DNA from: Bacilli bacterium
Lineage (GTDB): Bacteria > Bacillota_I > Bacilli_A > RF39 > UBA660
Assembly: GCA_017511375.1 (NCBI GenBank)
Contig: JAFWKJ010000008.1
Coordinates: forward strand, 1 to 64,000
Length of the DNA stretch: 64,000 bases
Reading direction: 5' to 3'
Shown here: positions 1 to 6,042 of the stretch, one piece after another
Numbering within the stretch: the stretch's first letter is position 1
Layout of the letters: each line of letters opens with the position of its first letter
Translations under genes and position numbers: made by a program
The notes under the pieces: generated by a model
Told to the model about the DNA's origin: nothing
Database searches by the model: none
What the model saw: only the letters and a program-made list of their open reading frames with translations

Positions 1-102
1 TATATAGTAAGATCCCTCAAAGACGATGAGGTTGATAGGCTGGAAATGGAAGAATGGTGACATTTTGAGTTGACCAGTACTAATAGATCGAGGATTTAAT
101 CA
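1..102 (+). rRNA. rrl: 23S ribosomal RNA, 3' end (partial)
   Basis: The first ~100 bases carry the conserved 3' terminal part of bacterial 23S rRNA, including the stretch around GACCAGTACTAATAGATCG and the terminal GGATTTAATC at about 92-101. The gene starts upstream of the window. It lies 63 bases before the 5S gene in the usual 23S-5S order. The exact 3' end is set by similarity to Bacillus and may be a few bases off. Confidence 0.95.
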
Positions 103-140
103 TAATTTAATAATTTGATGAACACAGTATCTAAGTTTTC

Positions 141-156
141 AGAGAATTATTTCTCT
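141..156 (+). other. 23S-5S spacer hairpin, possible processing site
   Basis: AGAGAA (141-146) pairs with TTCTCT (151-156) around a TTAT loop in the 23S-5S spacer. There is no T run, so it is not a terminator. A maturation or RNase cleavage site is an inference from its position. Confidence 0.4.
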
Positions 157-164
157 AATATTTT

Positions 165-271
165 TCTTGGTAACGATAGCTAGTGAGGTACACCTGTTCC
201 CATCCCGAACACAGAAGTTAAGCCACTAAACGCCGAAAATAGTGTATGCGAAGATAGGTAGTTGCCAAGAA
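165..271 (+). rRNA. rrf: 5S ribosomal RNA
   Basis: The ends TCTTGG and CCAAGA pair to form helix I. The interior holds the conserved 5S loop sequence CCCATCCCGAACACAGAAGTTAAG. The length of about 107 nt is at the short end for bacteria, as in many low-GC Gram-positives. It is followed by a T run and, 50 bases on, by a second terminator. Confidence 0.95.
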
Positions 272-286
272 TTTTTTTTGTGTAAA

Positions 287-343
287 GAATTACTGAAAAC
301 CAGTAATATTCATATAAAATGAGTTGTATAACTCTTTTTTTTT
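287..343 (+). terminator. rRNA operon terminator region
   Basis: Two hairpins follow the 5S gene. ATTACTG/CCAGTAAT lies near 287-307. GAGTT-gtat-AACTC at 321-334 is followed by nine T residues and is a classic intrinsic terminator. Confidence 0.85.
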
Positions 344-351
344 GGTATAAT
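324..351 (+). promoter_or_regulatory. Predicted promoter of tsaE-tsaB-rimI
   Basis: TTGTAT (324-329), a 16-base spacer and TATAAT (346-351) lie just upstream of the ribosome binding site AAGGTGAT of tsaE. The -35 box sits inside the rRNA terminator hairpin, so the two units are tightly packed. Confidence 0.6.
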
Positions 352-369
352 AAAAACAAGGTGATATAA

Positions 370-828
370 ATGGATTATAAAATTACAACATATTCAGAAG
401 AGGAAACAATTGAATTAGCGCAAAACATTGAATCAGAAAAATTCCCTAATATGGTAATCTGCTTAAAAGGAGATCTTGGTACAGGAAAAACTGTATTCAC
501 AAAAGGTTTTGCTCAAGCCTTAGAGGTACAAGAAGAGGTAACCTCTCCTACTTTCACAATTATTAAGGAATATACATCGGGAGAAATGCCACTATATCAT
601 ATGGATGTTTATCGTTTAGATGGGCATGTTGAAGATTTAGGACTTGAAGAATATTACACGAAAAAAGGAATTACTATCATTGAATGGGCTGATATGATAG
701 AAGATTATTTACCAGACAAACGATTAGAAATAAAAATAAAAAGTTCTGCAGAAGATGAAAATAAAAGAATCATCACAATTACACCTTATGGAAAAAAATA
801 TGAAGAGTTATGTGAGGCAATTCTATGA
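370..828 (+). CDS. tsaE: tRNA t6A biosynthesis ATPase TsaE
   Basis: TsaE is the P-loop ATPase that drives turnover of the TsaB-TsaD complex, which adds threonylcarbamoyl to A37 of ANN-decoding tRNAs in the cytoplasm. The 152-residue length is normal for the family. The Walker A motif GDLGTGKT is at residues 34-41, followed by the family TSPTF motif near 56-60 and by the EWAD motif. The ATG has the ribosome binding site AAGGTGAT upstream. The stop codon overlaps the start of tsaB (ATGA), which implies translational coupling. The gene opens an operon with tsaB and rimI, an arrangement common in Bacillota; tsaD follows nearby in a separate unit. Confidence 0.95.
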   Translation: MDYKITTYSEEETIELAQNIESEKFPNMVICLKGDLGTGKTVFTKGFAQALEVQEEVTSPTFTIIKEYTSGEMPLYHMDVYRLDGHVEDLGLEEYYTKKGITIIEWADMIEDYLPDKRLEIKIKSSAEDENKRIITITPYGKKYEELCEAIL

Positions 829-1445
829 GAGTACTATATATAGATACTTCATCTTGCTATTTATATAGTGCTATTGCAGAAGAGGATAAGATACTAGACT
901 CTGTTGCGGAAGAATATGGTCAAAATCTATCAGAAGTTGCACTTCCTAGAATAGTGGAAATGTTTAATAAAAATAATTTATCCCCAACAGATGTGGATAA
1001 AATAATAGTTGTGAATGGTCCAGGATCTTTCACAGGAATTCGTATAGGAATTACGATTGCGAAAGTTTATGCATGGAGTTTAAACATCCCAATTACGACA
1101 ATTACTTCTCTAGAAGCAATGGCAACCTCAAGTAAGGAAGAAAAACATCATGTTCCTATGATTAATGCAAGACGTGGTTATGTTTATGCCGCTATCTATG
1201 ATAAAGAAGGAAATGTAATTCATAAACCAGAACATCTAAAATGGGATGATTTGAAGAAAGAAATAGATCAATTAGAGGATAAAGAAATAATCTCAAATGA
1301 TGAATTTGATTGGGAAATTGAAAAGAATCCTTATAATCCGGATTTTAGTAAGATCATAAATACCTATAAAGAGAAAGAAAGCATTAATCCACATCTTGTG
1401 AATCCCGATTATTTGAAACTAACAGAAGCAGAAGAAAAAATATGA
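825..1445 (+). CDS. tsaB: tRNA t6A scaffold protein TsaB
   Basis: TsaB is the catalytically inactive ASKHA-fold partner that binds TsaD and TsaE to make t6A-modified tRNA. The N-terminal IDTSS and the NGPGSFTGIRIG segment at about residues 64-75 are hallmarks of the family. At 206 residues it is slightly shorter than the Bacillus protein, the shortening being in the C-terminal half, as often seen in reduced lineages. It overlaps tsaE and rimI by 4 bases on either side, each time as ATGA, so the three proteins are probably made in fixed proportion. Confidence 0.95.
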   Translation: MRVLYIDTSSCYLYSAIAEEDKILDSVAEEYGQNLSEVALPRIVEMFNKNNLSPTDVDKIIVVNGPGSFTGIRIGITIAKVYAWSLNIPITTITSLEAMATSSKEEKHHVPMINARRGYVYAAIYDKEGNVIHKPEHLKWDDLKKEIDQLEDKEIISNDEFDWEIEKNPYNPDFSKIINTYKEKESINPHLVNPDYLKLTEAEEKI

Positions 1446-1843
1446 TTATAGAACTAGAAAAAGAGAAACTAGACTTATTAGATTCATCATTTATAGATAA
1501 AGAGTATATAGAAAAAGAATTAAGCTCTAATCCTTATGCAAAGATACTTTTATATATTGAAAAGAAAGAAATAGTTGGTTATTTATATTATAGTGATATC
1601 TATGAAAGAGCAGAGATTAATCAAATAGAAGTGGAAAATTCCCACAGAAACTGTGGATTAGGAACAAAATTAATGGATTATTTCACAAAAACTGTGGATA
1701 AAGATATTACCCTAGAAGTAAGAGAAGATAATATATCTGCTTTAAAATTATATAAAAAGTTTGGCTTTAATAAAACAGCCATTCGAAAAGGATATTATAA
1801 GGGAGTAGACGGAATACTAATGGAAAGAAAAATACACAAATAG
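1442..1843 (+). CDS. rimI: GNAT N-acetyltransferase, RimI-like
   Basis: This 133-residue protein has the GNAT fold. The acetyl-CoA loop is HRNCGLGTKL (the R-x-x-G-x-G pattern), and the C-terminal motif is RxDNISALKLYKKFGF, typical of RimI-type enzymes. RimI acetylates the N-terminal Ala of ribosomal protein S18, or other N-termini. The fusion or co-location of rimI with tsaB/tsaD is widespread, which supports the assignment. The first ~45 residues are divergent, so substrate specificity is uncertain. The coding end overlaps an intrinsic terminator. Confidence 0.85.
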   Translation: MIIELEKEKLDLLDSSFIDKEYIEKELSSNPYAKILLYIEKKEIVGYLYYSDIYERAEINQIEVENSHRNCGLGTKLMDYFTKTVDKDITLEVREDNISALKLYKKFGFNKTAIRKGYYKGVDGILMERKIHK

Positions 1844-1854
1844 TGTATTTTTTT
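1830..1854 (+). terminator. Terminator of tsaE-tsaB-rimI
   Basis: AAATACAC (1830-1837) pairs with GTGTATTT (1843-1850) and is followed by T residues. The stop codon of rimI sits in the loop. Confidence 0.9.
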
Positions 1855-1867
1855 AGTATTAAGTTTA

Positions 1868-1896
1868 TTGAAAAGGGAGTTGCATTTTATTATAAT
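1868..1896 (+). promoter_or_regulatory. Consensus promoter of a stand-alone small transcript
   Basis: TTGAAA (1868-1873), a 17-base spacer and TATAAT (1891-1896) form a near-perfect sigma-A type promoter. A second pair, TTGCAT (1880-1885) and TATAAT (1901-1906), overlaps it with a 15-base spacer. It lies between the rimI terminator and a structured region with its own terminator, and it has no annotated gene of its own. Confidence 0.7.
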
Positions 1897-1902
1897 TAAT
1901 TA

Positions 1903-2141
1903 TAATAAGTGGAACTATGAAGAATAGAAGGAGAAAAGTAAGATTTGACCATGAGAAACGAAGTATCCTTGTGAAAAGGTATCAAGATCCTGTCATTCGG
2001 ACAACTTCAAATTCTGATCAAACAACTTTTTGAAGTGATACTTATCGGGAAAAAATTAAAATTATCAATTTAGATGATCAAATTAATCCTCCAGCCAATG
2101 TACTTATAAAATCTTAAAAAGAAGCATAAGCTTCTTTTTTT
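1903..2141 (+). ncRNA. Candidate structured small RNA, ~240 nt, family not recognised
   Basis: This 348-base gap between rimI and tsaD is a complete small transcription unit: a strong promoter, about 240 nt, then a terminator (AGAAGC-ataa-GCTTCT, 2120-2135, with a T run). The RNA can form three nested long-range helices: GGAG 1930-1933 with CTCC 2089-2092, GATTTGA 1942-1948 with TCAAATT 2078-2084 (one G-U), and AAGTATC 1961-1967 with GATACTT 2037-2043. Inside are two back-to-back hairpins: TGTC/GACA (1991-2003) and ACTTCAAA/TTTGAAGT (2004-2036), the second directly abutting the closing helix. I do not recognise 6S, tmRNA, SRP or RNase P signatures. An alternative is a broken coding gene: ATG at 1917 stays open to 2117 except for TGA at 2031-2033, but it has no ribosome binding site and the TGA lies within a helix. 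Confidence 0.55.
2119..2141 (+). terminator. Terminator of the small transcript
   Basis: AGAAGC (2120-2125), loop ATAA and GCTTCT (2130-2135) are followed by a run of T to 2141. Confidence 0.85.
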
Positions 2142-2201
2142 AATAGAACTATCATATTGTAAGAAAATGTGATAAAATAATCTTCGAAAAAGGGTGATAC
2201 T

Positions 2202-3206
2202 ATGAAAGATATGTATATTTTAGGTATTGAGAGTAGTTGTGATGAAACGAGTGTTTCGATTGTTAAAAATGGTACAGAAGAAATTGCAACTATAATATCC
2301 TCTCAAATTGATGTGCATAAACAATATGGAGGAGTTGTTCCCGAAATTGCAAGTCGTCATCATGTAAAAAATATCACAATTGTCTTAGAGGAATGTTTAG
2401 AAAAAGCCAATATGACCATGGATCAAATAGATGCCATTGCGATAACCTATGGACCAGGTTTAATTGGATCATTATTAATTGGATTAGAAGCCGCAAAAAC
2501 ATTAGCTTTTATTTATAACAAACCTTTAATTCCAGTACATCATATCGCAGGACATATCTATGCAAATAGCTTAGTAAAACCGCTAACATTCCCATTACTT
2601 GCAGTAGTAGTAAGTGGAGGACATACAGAATTAGTACTCATGAAAGATCATTATCAATTTGAAAAAATTGGAGGAACACTAGATGATGCGATTGGAGAAT
2701 GCTATGACAAAGTCGCAAGAGTAATAGGGCTAGAATATCCTGGAGGACCTAAAATAGATAAATTAGCACAAGAAGGAAACGATACTTATAAATTGCCAAT
2801 TCCACTTCAAGATGATAGTTATAACTTCTCGTTCAGTGGTTTAAAAAGTGCAGTAATCAATCTTTCTCATAATGAAGAACAACGAGGAGAAGAAATTAGA
2901 AAAGCAGATCTTGCCACTTCTTTTCAAAAAGTAGCAGTTGAGTCAATCACATCCAAAGTAAGAAAAGCTATTCAAGAACTAGGAATCAAAAATGTTATAG
3001 TGGCAGGTGGAGTAGCCGCTAATAACGGACTAAGAACAGCGATGCAATCTCTAACAGAAGAATTAGGAGTAGAATTATCTATTCCCCCAATGAAATATTG
3101 TACCGATAATGGAACTATGATTGCGGCAGCCGGATATTTTGCTTATTTAAATGGAAGAGTGTCAGACTTAAATTTAAATTCAAAATCACAAGATACTTTA
3201 AAATAG
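2202..3206 (+). CDS. tsaD: tRNA N6-adenosine threonylcarbamoyltransferase TsaD
   Basis: TsaD transfers the threonylcarbamoyl group from TC-AMP to A37 of tRNA. The 334-residue length is normal. The N-terminal motif ESSCDETS, the metal-binding HIAGH (H114 and H118), the SGGHTEL motif and the C-terminal CTDNGTMIA with the third metal ligand are all intact. The chosen ATG has AGGGTGAT upstream; an in-frame ATG nine bases later is less well placed. The gene is separated from tsaE-tsaB-rimI by the small RNA unit and ends at its own terminator, so it is probably transcribed on its own. Confidence 0.97.
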   Translation: MKDMYILGIESSCDETSVSIVKNGTEEIATIISSQIDVHKQYGGVVPEIASRHHVKNITIVLEECLEKANMTMDQIDAIAITYGPGLIGSLLIGLEAAKTLAFIYNKPLIPVHHIAGHIYANSLVKPLTFPLLAVVVSGGHTELVLMKDHYQFEKIGGTLDDAIGECYDKVARVIGLEYPGGPKIDKLAQEGNDTYKLPIPLQDDSYNFSFSGLKSAVINLSHNEEQRGEEIRKADLATSFQKVAVESITSKVRKAIQELGIKNVIVAGGVAANNGLRTAMQSLTEELGVELSIPPMKYCTDNGTMIAAAGYFAYLNGRVSDLNLNSKSQDTLK

Positions 3207-3228
3207 AACTTTATAGTTCTATTTTTTT
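3201..3228 (+). terminator. Terminator of tsaD
   Basis: AAATAGAACT (3201-3210), loop TTAT and AGTTCTATTT (3215-3224) are followed by T residues. It overlaps the tsaD stop codon. Confidence 0.9.
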
Positions 3229-3316
3229 ACAGTAAAAAGAATTATTTTTAAAGAAAGTATATGTATTTTGTCCTAATAATTGATATAATATAATAGAATA
3301 AGGAGGCTTGTGTGAT

Positions 3317-4468
3317 ATGGTTAATAGAGTTGTTTTAAACGAAACGTCATATTTTGGTCGTGGATCACGTTCCAAGCTAGGAGAAGAATTAAAAGAAAGA
3401 GGATTAAATAAAGTATTATTAGTAACAGATTTTAGATTGATGGATAATAATGTTACTAAGATGGTCATTGATGTTTTGGAATCAATGGGTATTACTTACT
3501 TTGTATATTTGCATGTGAAACCAAATCCAACAGTAAAAAATGTACAAGATGGATTGATGCTTGCACAAATTAGTAATGTTGATGCAATTGTTGCAGTAGG
3601 TGGTGGAAGTGTAATTGATACAGCAAAGGCAATTTCTATCATTATGACAAATCCTGAACATAGTTCTGTTACAAGTTTAGCAGGAGTAGTGAATACAAAA
3701 AATAAAGGATTACCTTTATTTGCTTTACCAACGACAGCAGGAACAGCAGCAGAAGTTACAATTAATTATGTAATAACGGATGAAGTAAATACAAAGAAAA
3801 TGGTATGCGTAGATGTACATGATATTCCAGTTTGTTCCATTATTGATCCTGATTTGATGCAATCAATGCCACAACGTTTAGCCGCAACGACAGGAATGGA
3901 TGCTTTAACCCATGCAATGGAAGGATATATTACGAAAGCAGGATGGTTAATCCCAGATATGTTCCATATCAACGCTATGGCATTAATATATAAAAACCTA
4001 GAAGCAGCCTCAAATGAAAAAGATGATTTAGCAGTTGAAAAAATGGCATATGCCCAATACATTGCAGGGATGGGATTCTCAAATGTTGGATTAGGAATTT
4101 GTCATTCTTTGGCACATTCATTAGGTGCGTTCTTTGAAACACCTCATGGACTTGCGAATGCAATATTACTTCCTCATGTCATGAGATTTAATGGAGCGGT
4201 TTGTCCAGAACTATTTGTGAACATGGGAAATGCCTTTGGATTAGATATGGAAGGACTAAGTGATGAAGAAGCTGTAGATACAGTTGTAAATGCCATTCAA
4301 GATTTATCTATTCGACTAGATATTCCACAAAAATTATCAGAACTTGGTATTCCTGAATCTATGCTTCCACAACTTGCAGCTCAAGCCATCAATGATATTT
4401 GTACAGGAGGAAATCCAAGAGAAGTAACAGTAGAAGATATGATTAATATATATAAGGCAGCATATTAA
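3317..4468 (+). CDS. fucO: Iron-containing alcohol dehydrogenase, FucO-like (lactaldehyde reductase)
   Basis: This 383-residue group III Fe-dependent dehydrogenase closely resembles E. coli FucO along its whole length. Shared blocks include LNETSYFGRG at the N-terminus, PNPTV, GGGS (NAD binding), PTTAGTAAEVTINYVITDE, CVDVHDIP, and the metal region with GMDALTHAMEGY and HSLAHSLGAFFETPHG, which supply the Asp and three His iron ligands. FucO reduces L-lactaldehyde to 1,2-propanediol with NADH. No fucose or rhamnose genes are nearby, so the physiological substrate could be another short aldehyde. The ATG at 3317 is preferred because AAGGAGG at 3300-3306 is optimally spaced; an upstream TTG at 3308 is too close. 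TATAAT boxes lie at 3284-3294. Confidence 0.9.
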   Translation: MVNRVVLNETSYFGRGSRSKLGEELKERGLNKVLLVTDFRLMDNNVTKMVIDVLESMGITYFVYLHVKPNPTVKNVQDGLMLAQISNVDAIVAVGGGSVIDTAKAISIIMTNPEHSSVTSLAGVVNTKNKGLPLFALPTTAGTAAEVTINYVITDEVNTKKMVCVDVHDIPVCSIIDPDLMQSMPQRLAATTGMDALTHAMEGYITKAGWLIPDMFHINAMALIYKNLEAASNEKDDLAVEKMAYAQYIAGMGFSNVGLGICHSLAHSLGAFFETPHGLANAILLPHVMRFNGAVCPELFVNMGNAFGLDMEGLSDEEAVDTVVNAIQDLSIRLDIPQKLSELGIPESMLPQLAAQAINDICTGGNPREVTVEDMINIYKAAY

Positions 4469-4482
4469 AAGAGGTGAATAAT

Positions 4483-5670
4483 ATGTTAAAGTCTAGAGTA
4501 GGATATAGTTTAAAAGAAGAAGGAATGGAAGCCGGATTCGATCTTGCAAAAGAAACAACAAAAGGCCTTAATCATGTGAAATTAAATTTATTATTTACAT
4601 CCTGTAAAAGTGATATAAAGAAAATTGTAAAAGGAATTAGAGAAATTACTGAAACACCCGTGATTGGTTGTACAAGTAATGGAGGAATCATGGTTCCAGA
4701 TGGATATATCACTTCTAAAAATGGTTATGCAGGAATGATGAGTCTAGACGATGAAAAACTAGTAGTAGGAGTCGCTTGCAAAGAAGGGGGAAAAGAGCCA
4801 AGGGCTATTGGTCGTAAGGTAGCAATTGAAGCAGTAGAAAACGCCGGTTCTTCTCGAGCTCCAGCCTATTTTTATATGGTAGCTAGTCCCAAAGAAGAGG
4901 AAGCTTATCTAGCAGGAATCCAAGATGTCATAGGAAGAGTTCCTATGTTTGGAGGAAGTGCAGCAGATGATGATGTTTCAGGAGACTGGAAAATCATATG
5001 TAATGATAAAATATTAGATAATGGAGTAGCAGTAGCTTTCTTTTATACAGATAATGAAATTGAAACCTCTTTTACGGGGGCTTATAAAGAAACAAATAAT
5101 ATGGGAATCATTACAGAAGTAAAAAATCATAGAACGCTCGTATCTATTGATGGGATATCCGCCTTAAAGAAATATGCCCAATGGTGTAATGTATCACCTT
5201 CTTCCCTAAAAGGAATTAATTTATTAAAAGCATCTGTGACCAAACCATTAGGAGTAAAAGATCCAATAGGACATATGACCGTTATACGTCACCCTATGTT
5301 TGGTAATGACAATGGTACCCGTTCAGCGAATGATGATACGATAACTTTAGGAAATAAAGCAACAGAAAAAACAGCTATCATTCAACTTCAAGCATCTATA
5401 AACGATTTAGTAAATGCCGCAGGAGATACAATCAAGGAGCTAAGAAAAAAGATATACACAGATCCCGCAGCATACATTCTTTTCTATGATGGTGCTAGAA
5501 GAATGGTTCTAGATGGTGAAATAGAAGAAGTATATAGACAAGTATTAAAAGAAACAAAAGGAGTTCCATTTATGATGGCATTTACTTTTGGTGAATATGG
5601 TTATGATGATCATTCCGCAAATATTTGTGGAGGATTAATGTTATCTTTCACAACAATAGGAAAAGATTAA
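4483..5670 (+). CDS. FIST domain signal-sensing protein
   Basis: The 395-residue protein has the FIST_N domain (about residues 25-220, with the VIGCTSNGGIM block) followed by FIST_C (about 225-385). FIST domains are predicted ligand-binding sensory modules, possibly for amino acids, often linked to chemotaxis or second-messenger proteins. Here the protein stands alone, with no transmembrane segment or output domain, so it is probably cytoplasmic and acts through a partner. It starts 14 bases after the FucO-like gene, with GAGGTG before the ATG at 4483, so the two are likely co-transcribed. The GTG at 4474 lies inside the ribosome binding site and was rejected as the start. Confidence 0.85.
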   Translation: MLKSRVGYSLKEEGMEAGFDLAKETTKGLNHVKLNLLFTSCKSDIKKIVKGIREITETPVIGCTSNGGIMVPDGYITSKNGYAGMMSLDDEKLVVGVACKEGGKEPRAIGRKVAIEAVENAGSSRAPAYFYMVASPKEEEAYLAGIQDVIGRVPMFGGSAADDDVSGDWKIICNDKILDNGVAVAFFYTDNEIETSFTGAYKETNNMGIITEVKNHRTLVSIDGISALKKYAQWCNVSPSSLKGINLLKASVTKPLGVKDPIGHMTVIRHPMFGNDNGTRSANDDTITLGNKATEKTAIIQLQASINDLVNAAGDTIKELRKKIYTDPAAYILFYDGARRMVLDGEIEEVYRQVLKETKGVPFMMAFTFGEYGYDDHSANICGGLMLSFTTIGKD

Positions 5671-5698
5671 AAGAAAGTACTGAGTACTTTCTTTTTTT
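5670..5698. terminator. Bidirectional terminator
   Basis: AAAGAAAGTACT (5670-5681) pairs with AGTACTTTCTTT (5683-5694), with T runs on the plus strand and A/T-rich flanks that also give a T run on the minus strand. It ends the FIST gene and could also end a short minus-strand transcript. Confidence 0.85.
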
Positions 5699-5771
5699 AA
5701 AAAATAGTTCCTATGAGTAAAATCAACAGGACTAAAATAATAATATATAAATACAAACATTTAAAGTTTAT
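5697..5771 (-). CDS. Possible small hydrophobic membrane peptide (24 codons, ATA start)
   Basis: On the minus strand a strong ribosome binding site, GGAGGTG (5777-5783), precedes an open frame with no ATG; the best-spaced start is ATA at 5769-5771, or ATT at 5772-5774. It encodes 24 residues, beginning NFKCLYLY and continuing as an almost pure run of I, L and V, i.e. one transmembrane helix. The frame ends at TAA 5697-5699, immediately before a terminator that also works on this strand. A minus-strand promoter (TTGTTA 5851-5856, 17 bases, TATAGT 5828-5833) lies upstream. A small membrane peptide is possible, but the lack of a standard start keeps this speculative. Confidence 0.3.
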   Translation of the reverse strand: MNFKCLYLYIIILVLLILLIGTIF

Positions 5772-5841
5772 AATAACACCTCCAATAGTAAGATATGAGG
5801 ATTTTTAAAAGAGAAATAATGTAACTAACTATATGAATTAT

Positions 5842-5869
5842 TTGACAAAATAACAAAAAAATGTATAAT
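5842..5869 (+). promoter_or_regulatory. Promoter of the ABC-F gene
   Basis: TTGACA (5842-5847), a 16-base spacer and TATAAT (5864-5869). It overlaps a divergent minus-strand promoter (5828-5856). The predicted transcript carries a ~165-base leader before the ABC-F start codon. Confidence 0.8.
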
Positions 5870-5888
5870 GATTACAGGAGTGATGATT

Positions 5889-5924
5889 ATGTATATTCAT
5901 AAAGTAACTGCATATACAAAATAA
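5889..5924 (+). CDS. Leader peptide of the ABC-F attenuator
   Basis: An 11-codon frame (ATG 5889 to TAA 5922-5924), reading MYIHKVTAYTK, has AGGAG at 5876-5880 eight bases upstream. It is the first thing translated on the ABC-F transcript. By analogy with other antibiotic-resistance ABC-F genes, a ribosome stalled here by a drug would change folding of the downstream hairpins. Confidence 0.6.
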   Translation: MYIHKVTAYTK

Positions 5925-5925
5925 A

Positions 5926-6020
5926 TCACACCACATCTTTATTAAAAATAATAGATGTAGGTGTGAGTTTTTGTCGTGCCTACATCTGTACAGGAACCTA
6001 TACAGATGTATAGGTTTTAT
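5926..6020 (+). promoter_or_regulatory. Transcription attenuator with mutually exclusive hairpins
   Basis: Hairpin 1 pairs TCACACCACATCT (5926-5938) with AGATGTaGGTGTGA (5953-5966, one bulged A) and is followed by GTTTTTG, so it is a terminator. Hairpin 2 pairs CATCTGTA (5983-5990) with TACAGATG (6001-6008), plus CCTA (5979-5982) with TAGG (6011-6014), and is followed by TTTTATT. The 3' arm of hairpin 1, AGATGTAGG (5953-5961), is perfectly complementary to CCTACATCT (5979-5987) in the 5' arm of hairpin 2, so pairing there breaks both. This is the architecture of drug-inducible leaders such as those of vmlR-type genes. Confidence 0.75.
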
Positions 6021-6042
6021 TATGGAATAAGGATGTGAAAAT

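Noticed and set aside
2031-2033. Selenocysteine codon in the interrupted frame at 1917-2117
   Set aside because: There is no ribosome binding site and no known selenoprotein motif around the TGA. The pairing there fits an RNA helix better.
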